This document shows positions 1 through 10,162 of a DNA stretch of 64,000 bases, piece by piece. The notes beneath the pieces were generated by a model. The model saw nothing but the letters and a program-made list of their open reading frames with translations, did not search any database and was not told the DNA's origin. Each line of letters starts with the position of its first letter. Position 1 is the stretch's first letter. A program made the position numbers and the translations under genes. This DNA comes from Cryoendolithus antarcticus (taxonomy: Eukaryota > Ascomycota > Dothideomycetes > Cladosporiales > Cladosporiaceae). The stretch lies in the NCBI GenBank assembly GCA_002077065.1, contig NAJO01000005.1, positions 124,001 through 188,000 of the forward strand, given 5' to 3'.

Positions 1-1016
1 AGAAGTCGATTGATCGCTGGGTCTGGGAAGGGAGGGCGGAAGATCGTGCTGAGGGTCGTTCGGGGGAGGCAGGGGAAGGAGATGTTCCGACTCTCGGCTA
101 GCATGAGGAGTTCGCGGGCTGTGATCACGCAGTCTACGTCTCGCACTCGATCTGCTTCCTCCCCAGCCCAGGCATGAGACGTCAGTTCAATGCGCGAGGC
201 TTCCAATTTCTTGTCGAAGCAAGGCATGACGGCCATGTGCCATATCTTCTCTGGTGAAATGCCATACTTGCGCGCTAAGACCGACTTGACCAGTGTGCCA
301 GTCATGGCCTGAGGTGACTTGAGCTTGCTCATGTGCGGCAGGACATGAGGATGCGTCTTCTCGGCGTAGCAGACCCAGCCAGGGCAGGCGGATGTCAACA
401 CCGGTCTCTTCAGGCCAGCGTTGCGGTCGTCAAGCACTTGCTGCGCTTCGTCCGCTGCAGCAACCAGACATGCTTCCCGCATTACATTCGTGTCCAGCAC
501 CCAAGTGAAGCCAGAGCCATGCGCTCCACCAGCTCGAAGTCCATACGGTCCGCTGAGCAGCTGATCGATCATGTGACCCGCCTCCCGCTCAGAGACGCCA
601 TACGTAGCGGCTAGACTTGCTCTCGTCTGAGGCGATATACTCGCAATGAAGATCTTCTCCTCGATCCCATCGCCTTGCCCGTTTACCATCCCATTGCCCT
701 CACTCTCAGCACCACCAAGCCATTCCGGTCTCAATTCTCTGCACCGTCCCACAGTCTCCAGAACCTCACTATGACTCTGCAGACTGACCAGCACTGCTTC
801 CGCGCTAGTCACACACCCGGAGCAAGCCAAACAGTCCGTCAAGCTTATCTGCGCCGGCGGAGGATTCTCCGCATGCACAGTCTCCTCGGTCGTGACTTCA
901 TAAGGATTTGAAGAGGGTGTAGGTTTCTGTAATGGGAGGGTCTCGACGGGTTTGATGCAGGCGACGCCGGGGGAGATGAAGTCGTTTAGGTCGTCAGCGG
1001 ACAGGATGGCGGACAT
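1..1016 (-). CDS. NAR1: NAR1, cytosolic Fe-S assembly factor (N-terminal part, cut by window edge)
   Basis: The minus-strand frame opens with ATG at 1016 and runs uninterrupted to base 1, giving about 338 residues without an intron. It starts [17 protein letters not shown] and carries the N-terminal cluster motif [14 protein letters not shown], then [12 protein letters not shown] and the hydrogenase-like segment [17 protein letters not shown]. These match NAR1/IOP1, the iron-only-hydrogenase-like member of the cytosolic iron-sulfur assembly (CIA) targeting pathway. It passes Fe-S clusters towards the CIA targeting complex. An early Cys upstream of CLACSGC (GVACIKP) fits the first-cluster ligand set. 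The C-terminal half, with the remaining H-cluster-type cysteines, lies outside the window. It is divergent from RPB12 across 258 bases. The identification is firm; the C-terminus is unseen. Confidence 0.93.
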   Translation of the reverse strand, partial: MSAILSADDLNDFISPGVACIKPVETLPLQKPTPSSNPYEVTTEETVHAENPPPAQISLTDCLACSGCVTSAEAVLVSLQSHSEVLETVGRCRELRPEWLGGAESEGNGMVNGQGDGIEEKIFIASISPQTRASLAATYGVSEREAGHMIDQLLSGPYGLRAGGAHGSGFTWVLDTNVMREACLVAAADEAQQVLDDRNAGLKRPVLTSACPGWVCYAEKTHPHVLPHMSKLKSPQAMTGTLVKSVLARKYGISPEKIWHMAVMPCFDKKLEASRIELTSHAWAGEEADRVRDVDCVITARELLMLAESRNISFPCLPRTTLSTIFRPPFPDPAINRL

Positions 1017-1274
1017 AATTGTCGCCGGTACTGATTGAGACCTCTACTGGGACACATGGGGGAATGCGAGAGATACAGAGTTGTTCGCACGGTTGGTAAC
1101 TTTTCCCACGCCACTCATGCGAGATCGGCCGTGAAGTGAATGTGCTGAGTCATCCTTCAAGATCAAGGAAGATCTCGACTCCACGATCACAAGATTCACA
1201 ACACTCTCATTCCCACCAATCAACTTCACCATCATACCCCTCCGACCAATCTGCACCTCTCATCCACCACAGAA

Positions 1275-1669
1275 ATGGCTTCCCGCGACGAATACGTCCC
1301 CCCCACGTCGTCCTCTTCCCAAAATTTCTCCGGCACCACAGGCACCGCCAACACCGGTTTCGCGTCCTCTTCCGCAAACCCTTCCACCACAATCGAGGAC
1401 TCCAGCGCCAAACCCGTGAACTACCTATGCGGTGATTGCGATAACAAGGTTGCGCTGAAGAGGGGAGATCCGATTCGGTGTAAGGAGTGTGGTTATAGGG
1501 TTCTGTATAAGGAGAGGACTAGTAGGTGAGTGAATTGAGATTAGAGAGGGTGGAGTGGCGAGGGAGGGAGGGAAGGGAGGGGAAGGGAAGGGGGTAAGGG
1601 AGGGCAGGGGAGTAGGTTGGAGGGACGTGCTGACAGGATGACAGAATTGTGCAGTTCGAGGCGAGATGA
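1275..1669 (+). CDS. RPB12: RPB12/RPABC4, shared subunit of RNA polymerases I, II and III
   Basis: There are two exons: 1275-1525 and 1645-1669. Exon 1 ends in YLCGDCDNKVALKRGD and RCKECGYRVLYKERT, the CxxC...CxxC zinc ribbon of Rpb12 (Rpc10 in yeast). An apparent TGA at 1527 is an artefact of reading into the intron. Using donor GTGAGT at 1526 and acceptor GACAG at 1644 gives the tail SRIVQFEAR, which matches the invariant VQFEAR end of this family. The product is 91 residues, with a variable Ser/Thr-rich N-terminus of about 50 residues ahead of the ribbon. The 119-nt intron is long for this window and holds a G-rich tract. The subunit sits at the periphery of all three nuclear polymerases and helps assembly. 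Confidence 0.93.
1556..1620 (+). repeat. G-rich polypurine tract in the RPB12 intron
   Basis: The sense strand of the RPB12 intron carries at least eight runs of three or more G separated by one to three bases, nearly pure purine. It satisfies the simple four-run G-quadruplex pattern several times over. Nothing in the splice sites overlaps it. Whether it folds in the RNA or DNA is inference. Confidence 0.7.
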
Positions 1670-2210
1670 GAACGACGCATAGCGAACGATCGCGTCCGAT
1701 TTGTACGAGCGTTAGGCAGCGGCGTCAACTACCGGCATTACGGAATGAAGCGGAATCGAGAATGAAACCCGATATCTGCAGCAATCGAGCGAGAAAGCGA
1801 GGCGCGCAAAGCGTGATGTGGATCGGCCTCAAATGATTGAGAGAAAGGCTGTTGACAGGGACTGCGAAGCGAGCAGCAATGAGCTCAGAGTTTTACGCGA
1901 GCAAGTCGAGAGGAACCGAATATCCGCATGGTGAGAGCTAGGAGGGGGAGGCGTCTGTCGACATTGTCTTTCATTGGGCGGAAGCTGCGCGAAGCGCTAT
2001 ACACCCATGCAACCATGCGTATGCTGTATGCTTCTTCTCGGCAGCAGAAGACCAAGCTGCTCGCACTCATCCTTCGTTCGCCGTCGTGTATGCTCTGCCC
2101 TTTACTGCGATCGCTTCGCCGAGCCTCTCTACGATCATGCTGCATAGATGAGCTTACATCGACGACATGCCTCCTTCCCCATGCCCACATTTGACCACTC
2201 ACAAGCCATC
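1670..2210. other. Intergenic, convergent 3' ends of RPB12 and the NDR kinase
   Basis: The 540 bases lie between two converging genes. Only short ORFs on both strands are present and none resembles a known family. No RNA gene or repeat was seen. Confidence 0.6.
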
Positions 2211-4345
2211 TCAAGTATTCCTAAAAGCATCAAACCGCTTAAACGTATACCCAATGAACGGCATACTACTCGTCGGATCATCCGCCTGCCCACTAGCCTC
2301 AGTATTCGCCCGCATCTGCGCCGAGTTGTCCACCTGCGGAATCTCATCAATAGGGAAGTACTGCGTGTCCACAGCGCTGTTCAACTTCGGCTCGAAAGGA
2401 GCGCGGATTTTGCGTAAGCCGTCCCAGTTCACGCCGGAGAAGAAGGTGTGTTCTTTGAGCTCGGCGGCGCCACGAACGTGGCCGAGGCGGTTTTGATGGT
2501 CGCAGATTAGGCTAAGAAGAATTGTCAGTGGGGGGGAGGGAAGAGGGGACCAGAGGAGGCGTACCCTCGAATGAAGTGCTCGGCTTCCCCGCCAAGCTGC
2601 TGATCTGGCGGGAAGTTGAGGTACTTCGGCCAGTCCACGATCTTGCGGTAGGTGTCGTGCGGTTCTTCTGCGCAGAATGGCGGCCAGCCGATCAGGCACT
2701 CGAACATGATAGTACCTACGCTCCACCAATCGCAGCCCTTGTCGTAGCCCTTGCCGCTAAAAATCTCAGGCGCGATGTAGTCTGGTGTGCCGACTGTCGA
2801 GTACGCGAGCTGTCGACGCGACTTGCGCCAGGTGTTGATCTGATTGCGATTCGAGACTGTGAGTTGGATCTGGTCTATGCTGACTGATTGGCGGTTTGAG
2901 AGGGATTTTGTGGAGCGCTGTGGGGTCATGAGTTGTTGGTAGTAGGAGGCTGAGTGCTCTTTCGAGAAGCCGGTGGAAAGGCCGAAGTCAGTGAGCTTGA
3001 TGTGGCCACCCCGGTCGAGGAGGATATTGTCGGGTTTTATGTCACTAGGGAGCGTCAGTATATGAGGCACAACTATTACGCAGGCCAGCACTTACCGATG
3101 GATGAAGCCCAGCTTATGCACGGCCTCGATCGCCAATACTATCTCTGCCATGTAGAAGCGGGTGATATCTTCGCTGAAGATCTCATACTTAATGAGCATC
3201 GTCATGAGATCTCCTCCCGGCAGGAACTCCATGAGCATGTACAAGAACGTCGAATCTTGAAATGAGGTGTGAAGCTTGACAAGCCAAGGACTTTCGGCGT
3301 TGGCCATGATGTCGCGCTCGGCGCGGACGTGTGCGAGTTGGTCTTTCTTGTGCTGCTGAATGTCAATAGAAGTATGGATGGGGCGTTGCAGGGTCCCAAC
3401 ATACCATTTCTGCTTTGATCAGGGACTTCAGTGCGTAGATCTTGTTGTCGCGTTTCCGCTGCACAAGCTTGACCTCACCAAACGCACCCTTGCCAATGAT
3501 CTTCAGCGTTTGGTAGTTCTGTGGCCGCTCCGTCGTCCGCAAGAAGCGAAGGAAGTTTGCCTCCATCTTCTGGCCGTTGGCCTCCTTCTGCTCCTTGCGT
3601 GCATCGGACAGCTCTGCACTGGCCTTCAGCCGTTCGAGGTCCTTTGCTCTGTCCTTGAATCAGTATCTGTGCGATTGCCAGAGCTGATTCATATGTACCT
3701 CTCATTGCGAGCCTTCGCACGCTCAACATTCTCCTTGAAGAACTCGCCCGTCAGCAGCTTCTGATGCCGCACTCGCTCATTGATAGCAGCCGAGTATTTC
3801 TCCGAATTCTTTGGGGGCGGCACATCATCATAGATCGACGGCTGCTGTGGGGTACTCGGCATAGGTGCGTGAAGGTACGTCGATCCATACGGCTGTCCAC
3901 TGTTTCCCGCGGTCCGTGGTCTGGCATTCGCCGGTGATGCATTGCGAGCATATGGGCTGGCAGACCGTGGTGTGTTCCCTCCTAGATTAAGCTGCTGTGC
4001 AAAGCCATTTGTCACTTCGCTGAACCCCGCACCTGGCGACCTATATCCTGCACCTGGCGAAGGGAGGCCCTGCTGGTACTGGTTTGCTTGTAGCTGTTGA
4101 GCATACGGATTGATGTTGCCGAAGTATCCTGCTCCAGCTGCACCATTCATGCCACCTGTTGGTGTCTGTGTACCCCATACTTCTTGCTGACCAGCGGCAT
4201 TGGGGAAGGGCTGGGGAAAGGTCGAGGGCGTAGTTGGGTAGGCACGAGCTTGATCGGCCGTGTAGGTCTGCTGGGGATTGTTGTAGCCACCGAAGTTGAG
4301 CTGCAATCTGTTCGGGTTGCGCTCGTCCTGCTTGTTGTAGGCCAT
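2211..4345 (-). CDS. cot1: NDR-family AGC protein kinase (COT-1/Cbk1/Orb6 type)
   Basis: There are five exons: 4345-3699, 3648-3405, 3352-3096, 3044-2565 and 2511-2211, all joined by consistent phases, coding 642 residues. The N-terminal ~200 residues are Gln/Pro/Ser-rich and begin [11 protein letters not shown]. The MOB-binding helix region ([22 protein letters not shown]) follows. The kinase domain shows [29 protein letters not shown] and DFGLSTGF, then the long NDR-type insert before [11 protein letters not shown]. The C-terminus carries the hydrophobic motif [12 protein letters not shown]. In fungi this kinase acts with a MOB2 partner in the RAM/MOR pathway for polarity and hyphal growth. 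ATG 4345 was preferred over an upstream frame extension because LHLNFG-like starts are usual for the family. Confidence 0.94.
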
Positions 4346-5328
4346 CTTTGCGGTGTCCTGCAGACTCGAAGCTTGGCTCGGGCCCAGGACGTTCGACTGT
4401 TGGTGAGGATCGACGTATGTCGATTCTGGACTGCTTGTCGAGTCGTAGAGAGTGTAGACTGCTCGACACCTGTAGCAAGAGACAAAACCAATGCACAGGC
4501 CCAATCAAGGGGTGAAGTGGTTTTCGGGCTCCAAGCAGGCGGTCTGCGGTCTGCGATTGGTAGCGAATGAACGGAAATCAAGTAGCCCTTTTCCTTCACG
4601 GTCTGAGCGATCCAGCCATATCGGATTTGGATTGAATGTCTCTGTAGGTCAGTAGAAGTGAACACAACCCTTGCATTGACTGGCAAGTGAAGGTTGCAAG
4701 TGTGATACAGCTCCTTCCCCTTCACGAATCGTGTTGATTTCCATGCGGGCAGCACGTCAAGGGTCTGCAGTAGCGGCGGTCGCGTCCGCCCTTGCAGCGC
4801 AGTCCCAAACCCTCGACCGAGACCAGACTTCTCCGCTCATCAACATTATTATGATCATGCTCACGGCCACTCGGTAGTAGTGATACAGGTCACACGTGTC
4901 AGCATGAGCTGCGTTACACCTGCCGTCTGATGTATCGAGCACAGCATGAGGACATACCTACACCCCATGCAAGGCTGATGTGGAGCCGGCCTTCGGTGCA
5001 GCTTCTAGAAGGGGGTGTATGTTGTACAGTGTCACCTATCTCACGGGAGGGCAACATGCTTGCCACGAGTGTGCGGGCTAAAGTACAGGACCTCGACTGA
5101 GACCGAGATAGCTGGCGAGGATGGAGGCGGCGATGATGCTCATCTTCTCCAGGCTATCGTCACACCGGCGCAGCTCTGCCCAGTATGGCAAGATTGCATT
5201 CCTCGCGGTAAGCACTTTGCGCGTGCTTTGCACAGGACGCGTCTATGTCAATATGGCAGAGGGAAAGCACATTGGCGGTGAAGAGATACTCTCGTCTATG
5301 ATCGCAACATTGCTGACCTTTAGGCAAA
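4346..5328. other. Intergenic, 5' flank of the NDR kinase
   Basis: This region of about 980 bases upstream of the kinase has scattered short frames on both strands and no recognisable domain. It probably contains the kinase promoter and leader. No RNA gene or repeat was seen. Confidence 0.5.
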
Positions 5329-6465
5329 TTGTTACTGTCTCCCGAAATGGAGTCATTCACACAGGTGGTTCTAGCTGGAGACAAAGCCGTCCGGCGAAGG
5401 AAACGCGATGGCACCCAGCGAATCCATCTATACGTGAGGATTAGGGAGGTGCCGATAGAGACCACGCCAGTCATGCCACCGAGCTCAATGGAGCCACGCT
5501 CAGCGGCAGAGCTACGAGAATTGTTCTTCAAACCTGCGGCCTTTGTTGTTGTCAGGTCTTCTCAGCTGCGACGGCGCCTTTTCATGCCCAGGAGGCCGGC
5601 ACGTCAGAATTACTGGCGACTACCTCGCAAACGCTGCAATGATCAGGAGGACAAGCGCGTTGATTCTCTCCTGACTGAGCAGCTGAATCGCCTCGAGAGT
5701 GATGCCATGAGCTCGATCATCGATACGAACGATCCCACTTTGCTATTCAAACTTCCATCCGCAATCACACCGGCTCCGATAAGAAGCAGCCTTACCCAGA
5801 GCGATCCCATCCTGATGAACTCGTCAGATGTCTCAGACGCCTTAGCTGAGCATGTCTTCACCTTTGATCTGCGGTCACAAAGCAGCGTTCACGCCTTTCA
5901 TGAATGGGTCGGCCTGGTAGGCGACAATGCTGGTAGCGTCAGCGGGCTGAGTCTAAAGCACTGGACGTCGTACTGGGCTTATGGTGCCAATAATTGGGTC
6001 CACAGGGCGGATGAGACTCGAATCTCTCGTGGACATGGCGGGCAACTCGTGGTGGAACGAAACGGGGCAACGCCTCTAGACGAGACGTGCACCTGCTCCG
6101 TGTCATCGCTGCTGAACAAATTCGACTACACATTTGATCCCGAAGACTACCGTGGCATATCGCACGTCCGTCAATTTGCTGCATACTTAAGCCTTCTTGC
6201 TGAAGGAAGTTGTGATGACAGCGAAGAGCAAGCACACACACATAAGCACATGAAGCGTCGCTCGATATTAGATGCAGGCGTACTCTTCGCGAGCATGCTC
6301 GAAGCGCACAGTGCGAAACTCGCTAGAGAGTACGTCCGTGCGGGCTCAGAGTGTTCGAAGTGCACATTGCCGACACTGTATCTCTGTGGCAGTCAGACGT
6401 CGAGGAAAACCGACGGACAGCCGGTAGAATTTGCGATGATGGCGACTAGGAAGGGCTCGAGATGA
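5329..6465 (+). CDS. Hypothetical protein, first member of the F-box-like array (degenerate F-box)
   Basis: An open frame of 378 residues is present; the start is uncertain (ATG 5329, ATG 5473 or ATG 5707 are possible). Residues near 65-85 read RELFFK...VVVRSSQLRRRLFM, which resembles the second half of the F-box of the downstream genes but lacks the middle QRVNKxF helix. Either the F-box has an in-frame deletion or a splice event is missing. The C-terminal 250 residues (HAFHEWVGLVGDNAGS, VERNGATPLDETCTC) resemble, from memory, the C-terminal region of a large lineage-specific protein family of Dothideomycetes with no assigned function. I do not recognise a specific function. It is same-strand with the array that follows. 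Confidence 0.5.
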   Translation: MLLSPEMESFTQVVLAGDKAVRRRKRDGTQRIHLYVRIREVPIETTPVMPPSSMEPRSAAELRELFFKPAAFVVVRSSQLRRRLFMPRRPARQNYWRLPRKRCNDQEDKRVDSLLTEQLNRLESDAMSSIIDTNDPTLLFKLPSAITPAPIRSSLTQSDPILMNSSDVSDALAEHVFTFDLRSQSSVHAFHEWVGLVGDNAGSVSGLSLKHWTSYWAYGANNWVHRADETRISRGHGGQLVVERNGATPLDETCTCSVSSLLNKFDYTFDPEDYRGISHVRQFAAYLSLLAEGSCDDSEEQAHTHKHMKRRSILDAGVLFASMLEAHSAKLAREYVRAGSECSKCTLPTLYLCGSQTSRKTDGQPVEFAMMATRKGSR

Positions 6466-6652
6466 TGCTGACCATGCGATATGCATCCAGTGGCTCATCG
6501 GTGTCCCAACGATGCATCACGCTTCCTTGGCATACCCCAGTTCCTGTTCCAAGACGTAGTGTCTCCTCTATAGACCGTCAGCTCGTTATGGCATACTTAC
6601 ATAGACGAGAGGAATTGCAGACCTTACACGCGCGATCCCTCTGCCAGCCGCC

Positions 6653-7672
6653 ATGGCTCGAACCAAGCGCACTGCGCAACAATCGTACGATCCAACGGCG
6701 AATGGAAGTGGTGCGCCATGCACCGTACGTGGTTTATCTATCGCTGATAGAGCTCACATGGACGCTCTGTGTCGGAGTCTAGGGAGCTCAATGGACAACA
6801 CACAGACATGGGCCTCGCTTGAGAACGAGCTCCGACGCCCTAACATTCACTCGACGACAGCGACAAGTACAGAAGTCACTACCACGACCACGTCTACTCA
6901 CATCACCACCAAGACTACGACTACAGTCATGACGATTACCGTTGTGCCGATAAAGCCTGCGGCCCGGCCTCGCCAGACTGCCGTAGTGCAAAGTCCGACA
7001 AGCGGTGTCTTTACTGTCCCTGAGATGACCGAAGCAATCCTGAACAGCGGCATCTCGCAGAAGCAGCTCTTGGTCCTGCAGAGAGTCAACAAGTACTTCA
7101 AAGCTATCATCGAAAGATCGCATCGCTTGCGTAAGACGATGTTCCTGGCCACTGTTCATCGGGTCAAGAAGGCACCCGAAGCTGGTCAGATCTCGGTCAA
7201 CCCACTGCTATACGATGGGATTCGAGGTGATCCACTCTACGACCTCTTCGACATAATCGTTAAGACTCAGGAGTGGCTGCACCCGCAGAAAAACCTCGGC
7301 CTCCACTTGATACTGCGTGCGAAGCCCAAGACGCTACCAGACTTTCGCAAGGCACGTAAACGCTTTCTCGACTCCACTGCCACAGGCCGCGTAGCGAAGA
7401 GCACAATCGCCAACGTTCGCACCCGCGTCTTTTACTCTGCCAAATTGGAGATTGGGGGTGAGCGGGTCTATGCTAGTGACTGGCGATGCGTCCCGTCGCA
7501 GGGAGGCTGTGGGTCGCTTGGAGCTCTCGCTAACGCGCTGAAGAGTGATCGGGAGCTGTTTCAGGGACTTGAAGAGGAGTGGGGGGATTGGGAGTCCAAT
7601 GAAGATTGGGTTGGCAGCGCGATTGAGTCGGAGGGCTCAAGTGAAGATTCGGAATGGAGTGATGGAGGGTAG
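6653..7672 (+). CDS. F-box-like protein with histone H3-like N-terminus
   Basis: The single-exon gene codes 339 residues. ATG 6653 sits in an excellent context (gccgccATGG). The first eleven residues, MARTKRTAQQS, are close to the histone H3 tail. A Thr-rich linker (about residues 70-100) precedes the F-box-like helix set VFTVPEMTEAIL, QLLVLQRVNKYFKAII and RLRKTMFL (residues ~122-168). Fungal proteins of this layout are usually predicted substrate adaptors of SCF ubiquitin ligases that bind Skp1. The middle carries NPLLYDGI as in the neighbours, and the acidic tail is rich in Ser/Glu/Trp. The substrate is unknown. It is the second of six same-strand paralogues. Confidence 0.75.
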   Translation: MARTKRTAQQSYDPTANGSGAPCTVRGLSIADRAHMDALCRSLGSSMDNTQTWASLENELRRPNIHSTTATSTEVTTTTTSTHITTKTTTTVMTITVVPIKPAARPRQTAVVQSPTSGVFTVPEMTEAILNSGISQKQLLVLQRVNKYFKAIIERSHRLRKTMFLATVHRVKKAPEAGQISVNPLLYDGIRGDPLYDLFDIIVKTQEWLHPQKNLGLHLILRAKPKTLPDFRKARKRFLDSTATGRVAKSTIANVRTRVFYSAKLEIGGERVYASDWRCVPSQGGCGSLGALANALKSDRELFQGLEEEWGDWESNEDWVGSAIESEGSSEDSEWSDGG

Positions 7673-7844
7673 TAGTGAGTGACGTCTGGTATGTGAGCGA
7701 CTGCGTGCAGTGCACCGATGTTACCTCTCGGATTGCTCGCTCCGCAGTCTTCCTGACTTCAACAAGTACACACACTCTTTGGAAGACTTACCGAGCACAC
7801 CCAATCAGCAGGAACACTACAAGATAACCACACCCAACGTCAAG

Positions 7845-8522
7845 ATGGCCCCTTCCAACCACTCGTCCGCGGCATCCAGAGTCTTCCGCATCACCGAGCT
7901 GGCTGAAGCGATACTACTCCGAGTGCCAAACATGAGGGAGCTCTTCTTTATGCAGCGCATCAACAAGTCAGTCCGCGACACTATACGAGGCTCCATCGGT
8001 TTGCAGCGCAGAATGCAACTCGCGCAGGATCTAACCGTTCATCGCGCTGGCTCACGCAACAGGTTCCCCCGCAACCCGCTGCTTTTCGGCAAGATCTCCA
8101 GCGCTACACCAGAGAGACCAGCACCTTTCTCGATCTTCCGCTTCTACCGCGCAAAGACTGAAGTGAGCAAGCGCAACAAGATAACGACCTTAGTCGTGGA
8201 TCTCATACCAGAGTTCGCCGGCGACAACACTGTCGATCATGGCGAGATAGTCAGACGGTATGTCGATGGGCCTGTCGCAAGTGTGCGCGGCTCGTGGGCA
8301 GCCACTAGGGTCGCCCCATCCAATATGCCGGTCATCGTCAAGGCTGGACACCATTGTCGCAAGGAGCATCCATTCCTGGTCACGATAAAGTCGATGACCG
8401 GATCCACAACGCTCGGCGAAGTTGCCGATAAGCTCGTCAGGCTGATTAAGTATCGGGACAACTGCTACGAGAGTGGCGCATACTCCTGCAAGGCTCGCTT
8501 CGAGTACCAACTTCTGGTATAG
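7845..8522 (+). CDS. F-box-like protein, array member 3
   Basis: The product is 225 residues from ATG 7845 (MAPSNHSS). The F-box-like region reads VFRITELAEAIL, ELFFMQRINKSVRDTI and GLQRRMQL at residues ~10-55. It is followed by the family NPLLF segment and a C-terminal motif GSTTLGEVADKLVRLI. The weak second helix (SVRDTI) departs slightly from its neighbours. The upstream in-frame extension to 7710 has poor composition and was not used. The role is probably an SCF adaptor by family; no substrate domain can be recognised. Confidence 0.72.
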   Translation: MAPSNHSSAASRVFRITELAEAILLRVPNMRELFFMQRINKSVRDTIRGSIGLQRRMQLAQDLTVHRAGSRNRFPRNPLLFGKISSATPERPAPFSIFRFYRAKTEVSKRNKITTLVVDLIPEFAGDNTVDHGEIVRRYVDGPVASVRGSWAATRVAPSNMPVIVKAGHHCRKEHPFLVTIKSMTGSTTLGEVADKLVRLIKYRDNCYESGAYSCKARFEYQLLV

Positions 8523-9118
8523 AAGACGGCTGTTCCAGGTAATCTTGCCAGGTGGTCTCACTTGTAATGTAGCTGACGATTCTCAGGAAGCATCGGAGGG
8601 CCAGCGCAGTCGAATGGTTAAGGCGGGCAATGGAGGTAGACATGCCGTCTAGGACTGTATGACAGGGTTGTGGAGACGAAGGGCGACCCTCGGACGATGG
8701 CTCACAGTATGCAAGGGGAAAATTCGCGAGTGACTGAGTGAACAGAGAGATGAAATGGGCAGCTTGACGATGCTGGCATCTTAACTCAGCACCATTCACA
8801 ATGTATTCTGCCGTGCTCGTACAGTGGTCCTGTTTCCAAACTTCGATTCCTACAAGTGCTGTGGAGAGAATTCGCACGCGTTGTGTTCGCAGCGTCAGGT
8901 TGACTAGAAGTATGGAGTGGTGGCGATCGATCAATGTCAAGCCTGGACTTCAGTAGATTATAACTGCGTATCACATTCCAGATATTCGCTGCAACGTCTT
9001 ATGTGACTCAGACAACCTCACATGCACTTTTGCATAGCCGCTCGCGACCAATGGCCGAGCGCACCCACACAAGCGATACCAACAATCTCCCGGTCGCGAC
9101 TTATGATTCACCACGGCC
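8523..9118. other. Intergenic within the F-box-like array
   Basis: About 600 bases hold no frame with family similarity. A tRNA A-box-like string near 8610 has no matching B-box and is not called. Confidence 0.5.
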
Positions 9119-9874
9119 ATGTCACTGCACGATAACAAGCCTGCTATGCAAGCCAGCTGTCGAGCCGCGCATGAAGCATTCGCCATCGCCGAAATACTGG
9201 AAGCGATCCTAGACACCAATATCATCTCGCTAGCCCAGCTCTTCTTGCTTCAACGAGTTGACCGCAACTTTGAAGGCGTAATCAGGTCGTCTACGCGCCT
9301 GCGCAAACGGATGTACCTCGAACACACACATCTGGACTTCTCAAGTGAAACCTGGCACTACGGCGATCCCGACAACGCCATCGGTCGTACAGCAGTGAAC
9401 CCTCTTCTCCTTCCCGATGGCTTCAATCACCCGCTTCTCGATATTGCCCACAGGCTATACAAGTCGCCGATCTTGTACCCTTCCTCTGCGCCCAGTGCCG
9501 GGCCAGACGAGTACCACATCCTACTGCGAGAGCAGAGAATGTATCGAAATGCGCTCCAACAGGCAGTAAGACGCTTCCTGGACATGCCTACTGGGTTCTC
9601 ATGGGAAGCCACCCACCTAATTGACGCCGATGTGCCCGTTACACTGAAATGGCATGCACCGTGCAACAATAGTCATTGCGGACGAGAACCATCTGTGCTC
9701 TGCTCGAAGACTCGGTGGAGCGTGAAGCTACCTCAGGGATGCACGCTGGGACACGTGATGATTTTGCTACGAGGGCGGTTCCTGGAGTCGGATCATTGGA
9801 CGTCGTTAGTCGGCACGACTTGGACATTTGATCGTGGAGGTAGTCGCGATTTCTGTAAGGGTCAGGCCACTTGA
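9119..9874 (+). CDS. F-box-like protein, array member 4
   Basis: An uninterrupted 251-residue frame carries the F-box-like run AFAIAEILEAIL, QLFLLQRVDRNFEGVI and RLRKRMYL at residues ~20-68. The family NPLLLPDGF segment follows at ~95. The C-terminal GCTLGHVMILLRGRFL corresponds to the conserved TLG motif of the array. A Cys-rich patch (CNNSHCGREPSVLCSK) lies just before it. ATG 9119 is the first Met of the frame. The function is by family only: a likely Skp1-binding adaptor with unknown target. Confidence 0.72.
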   Translation: MSLHDNKPAMQASCRAAHEAFAIAEILEAILDTNIISLAQLFLLQRVDRNFEGVIRSSTRLRKRMYLEHTHLDFSSETWHYGDPDNAIGRTAVNPLLLPDGFNHPLLDIAHRLYKSPILYPSSAPSAGPDEYHILLREQRMYRNALQQAVRRFLDMPTGFSWEATHLIDADVPVTLKWHAPCNNSHCGREPSVLCSKTRWSVKLPQGCTLGHVMILLRGRFLESDHWTSLVGTTWTFDRGGSRDFCKGQAT

Positions 9875-10162
9875 TTTGCATATCGAGGTCAAAACTGCGG
9901 AAGCCGAATGCAAGCGTCGCGAATCGATTGTATTGGTCATGGCATTGCTGGCCTCTTGGACCATTCCGATGGGCTGGCGAGGACCTCGAGTCATCTGAGC
10001 GCCGATCAAGATACGCAGTCGACTTTGATACGATGACTCTTCTCGAAATGAGAGCTGCAGAAGCAGTAACGATCTTGAAGCTGCCGATCCGCTCTCACGA
10101 TAACACAAAGTCACAACGCGGACGGGCACGACTCGGGCAAAGTGGATTCAGCACCAGACACT

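Noticed and set aside
1136..1435. Plus-strand ORF overlapping RPB12 in another frame
   Set aside because: It is a shadow of RPB12, whose zinc ribbon fixes the true frame.
4378..4504. N-terminal extension of the NDR kinase to an upstream Met
   Set aside because: Family members start near [10 protein letters not shown]; the extension has no conserved features and is more likely 5' UTR.
8595..8700. tRNA-like A-box string (AGTCGAATGGTTAAGGC)
   Set aside because: No B-box (GTTCGA-type) follows at the right distance and no acceptor-stem pairing could be drawn.
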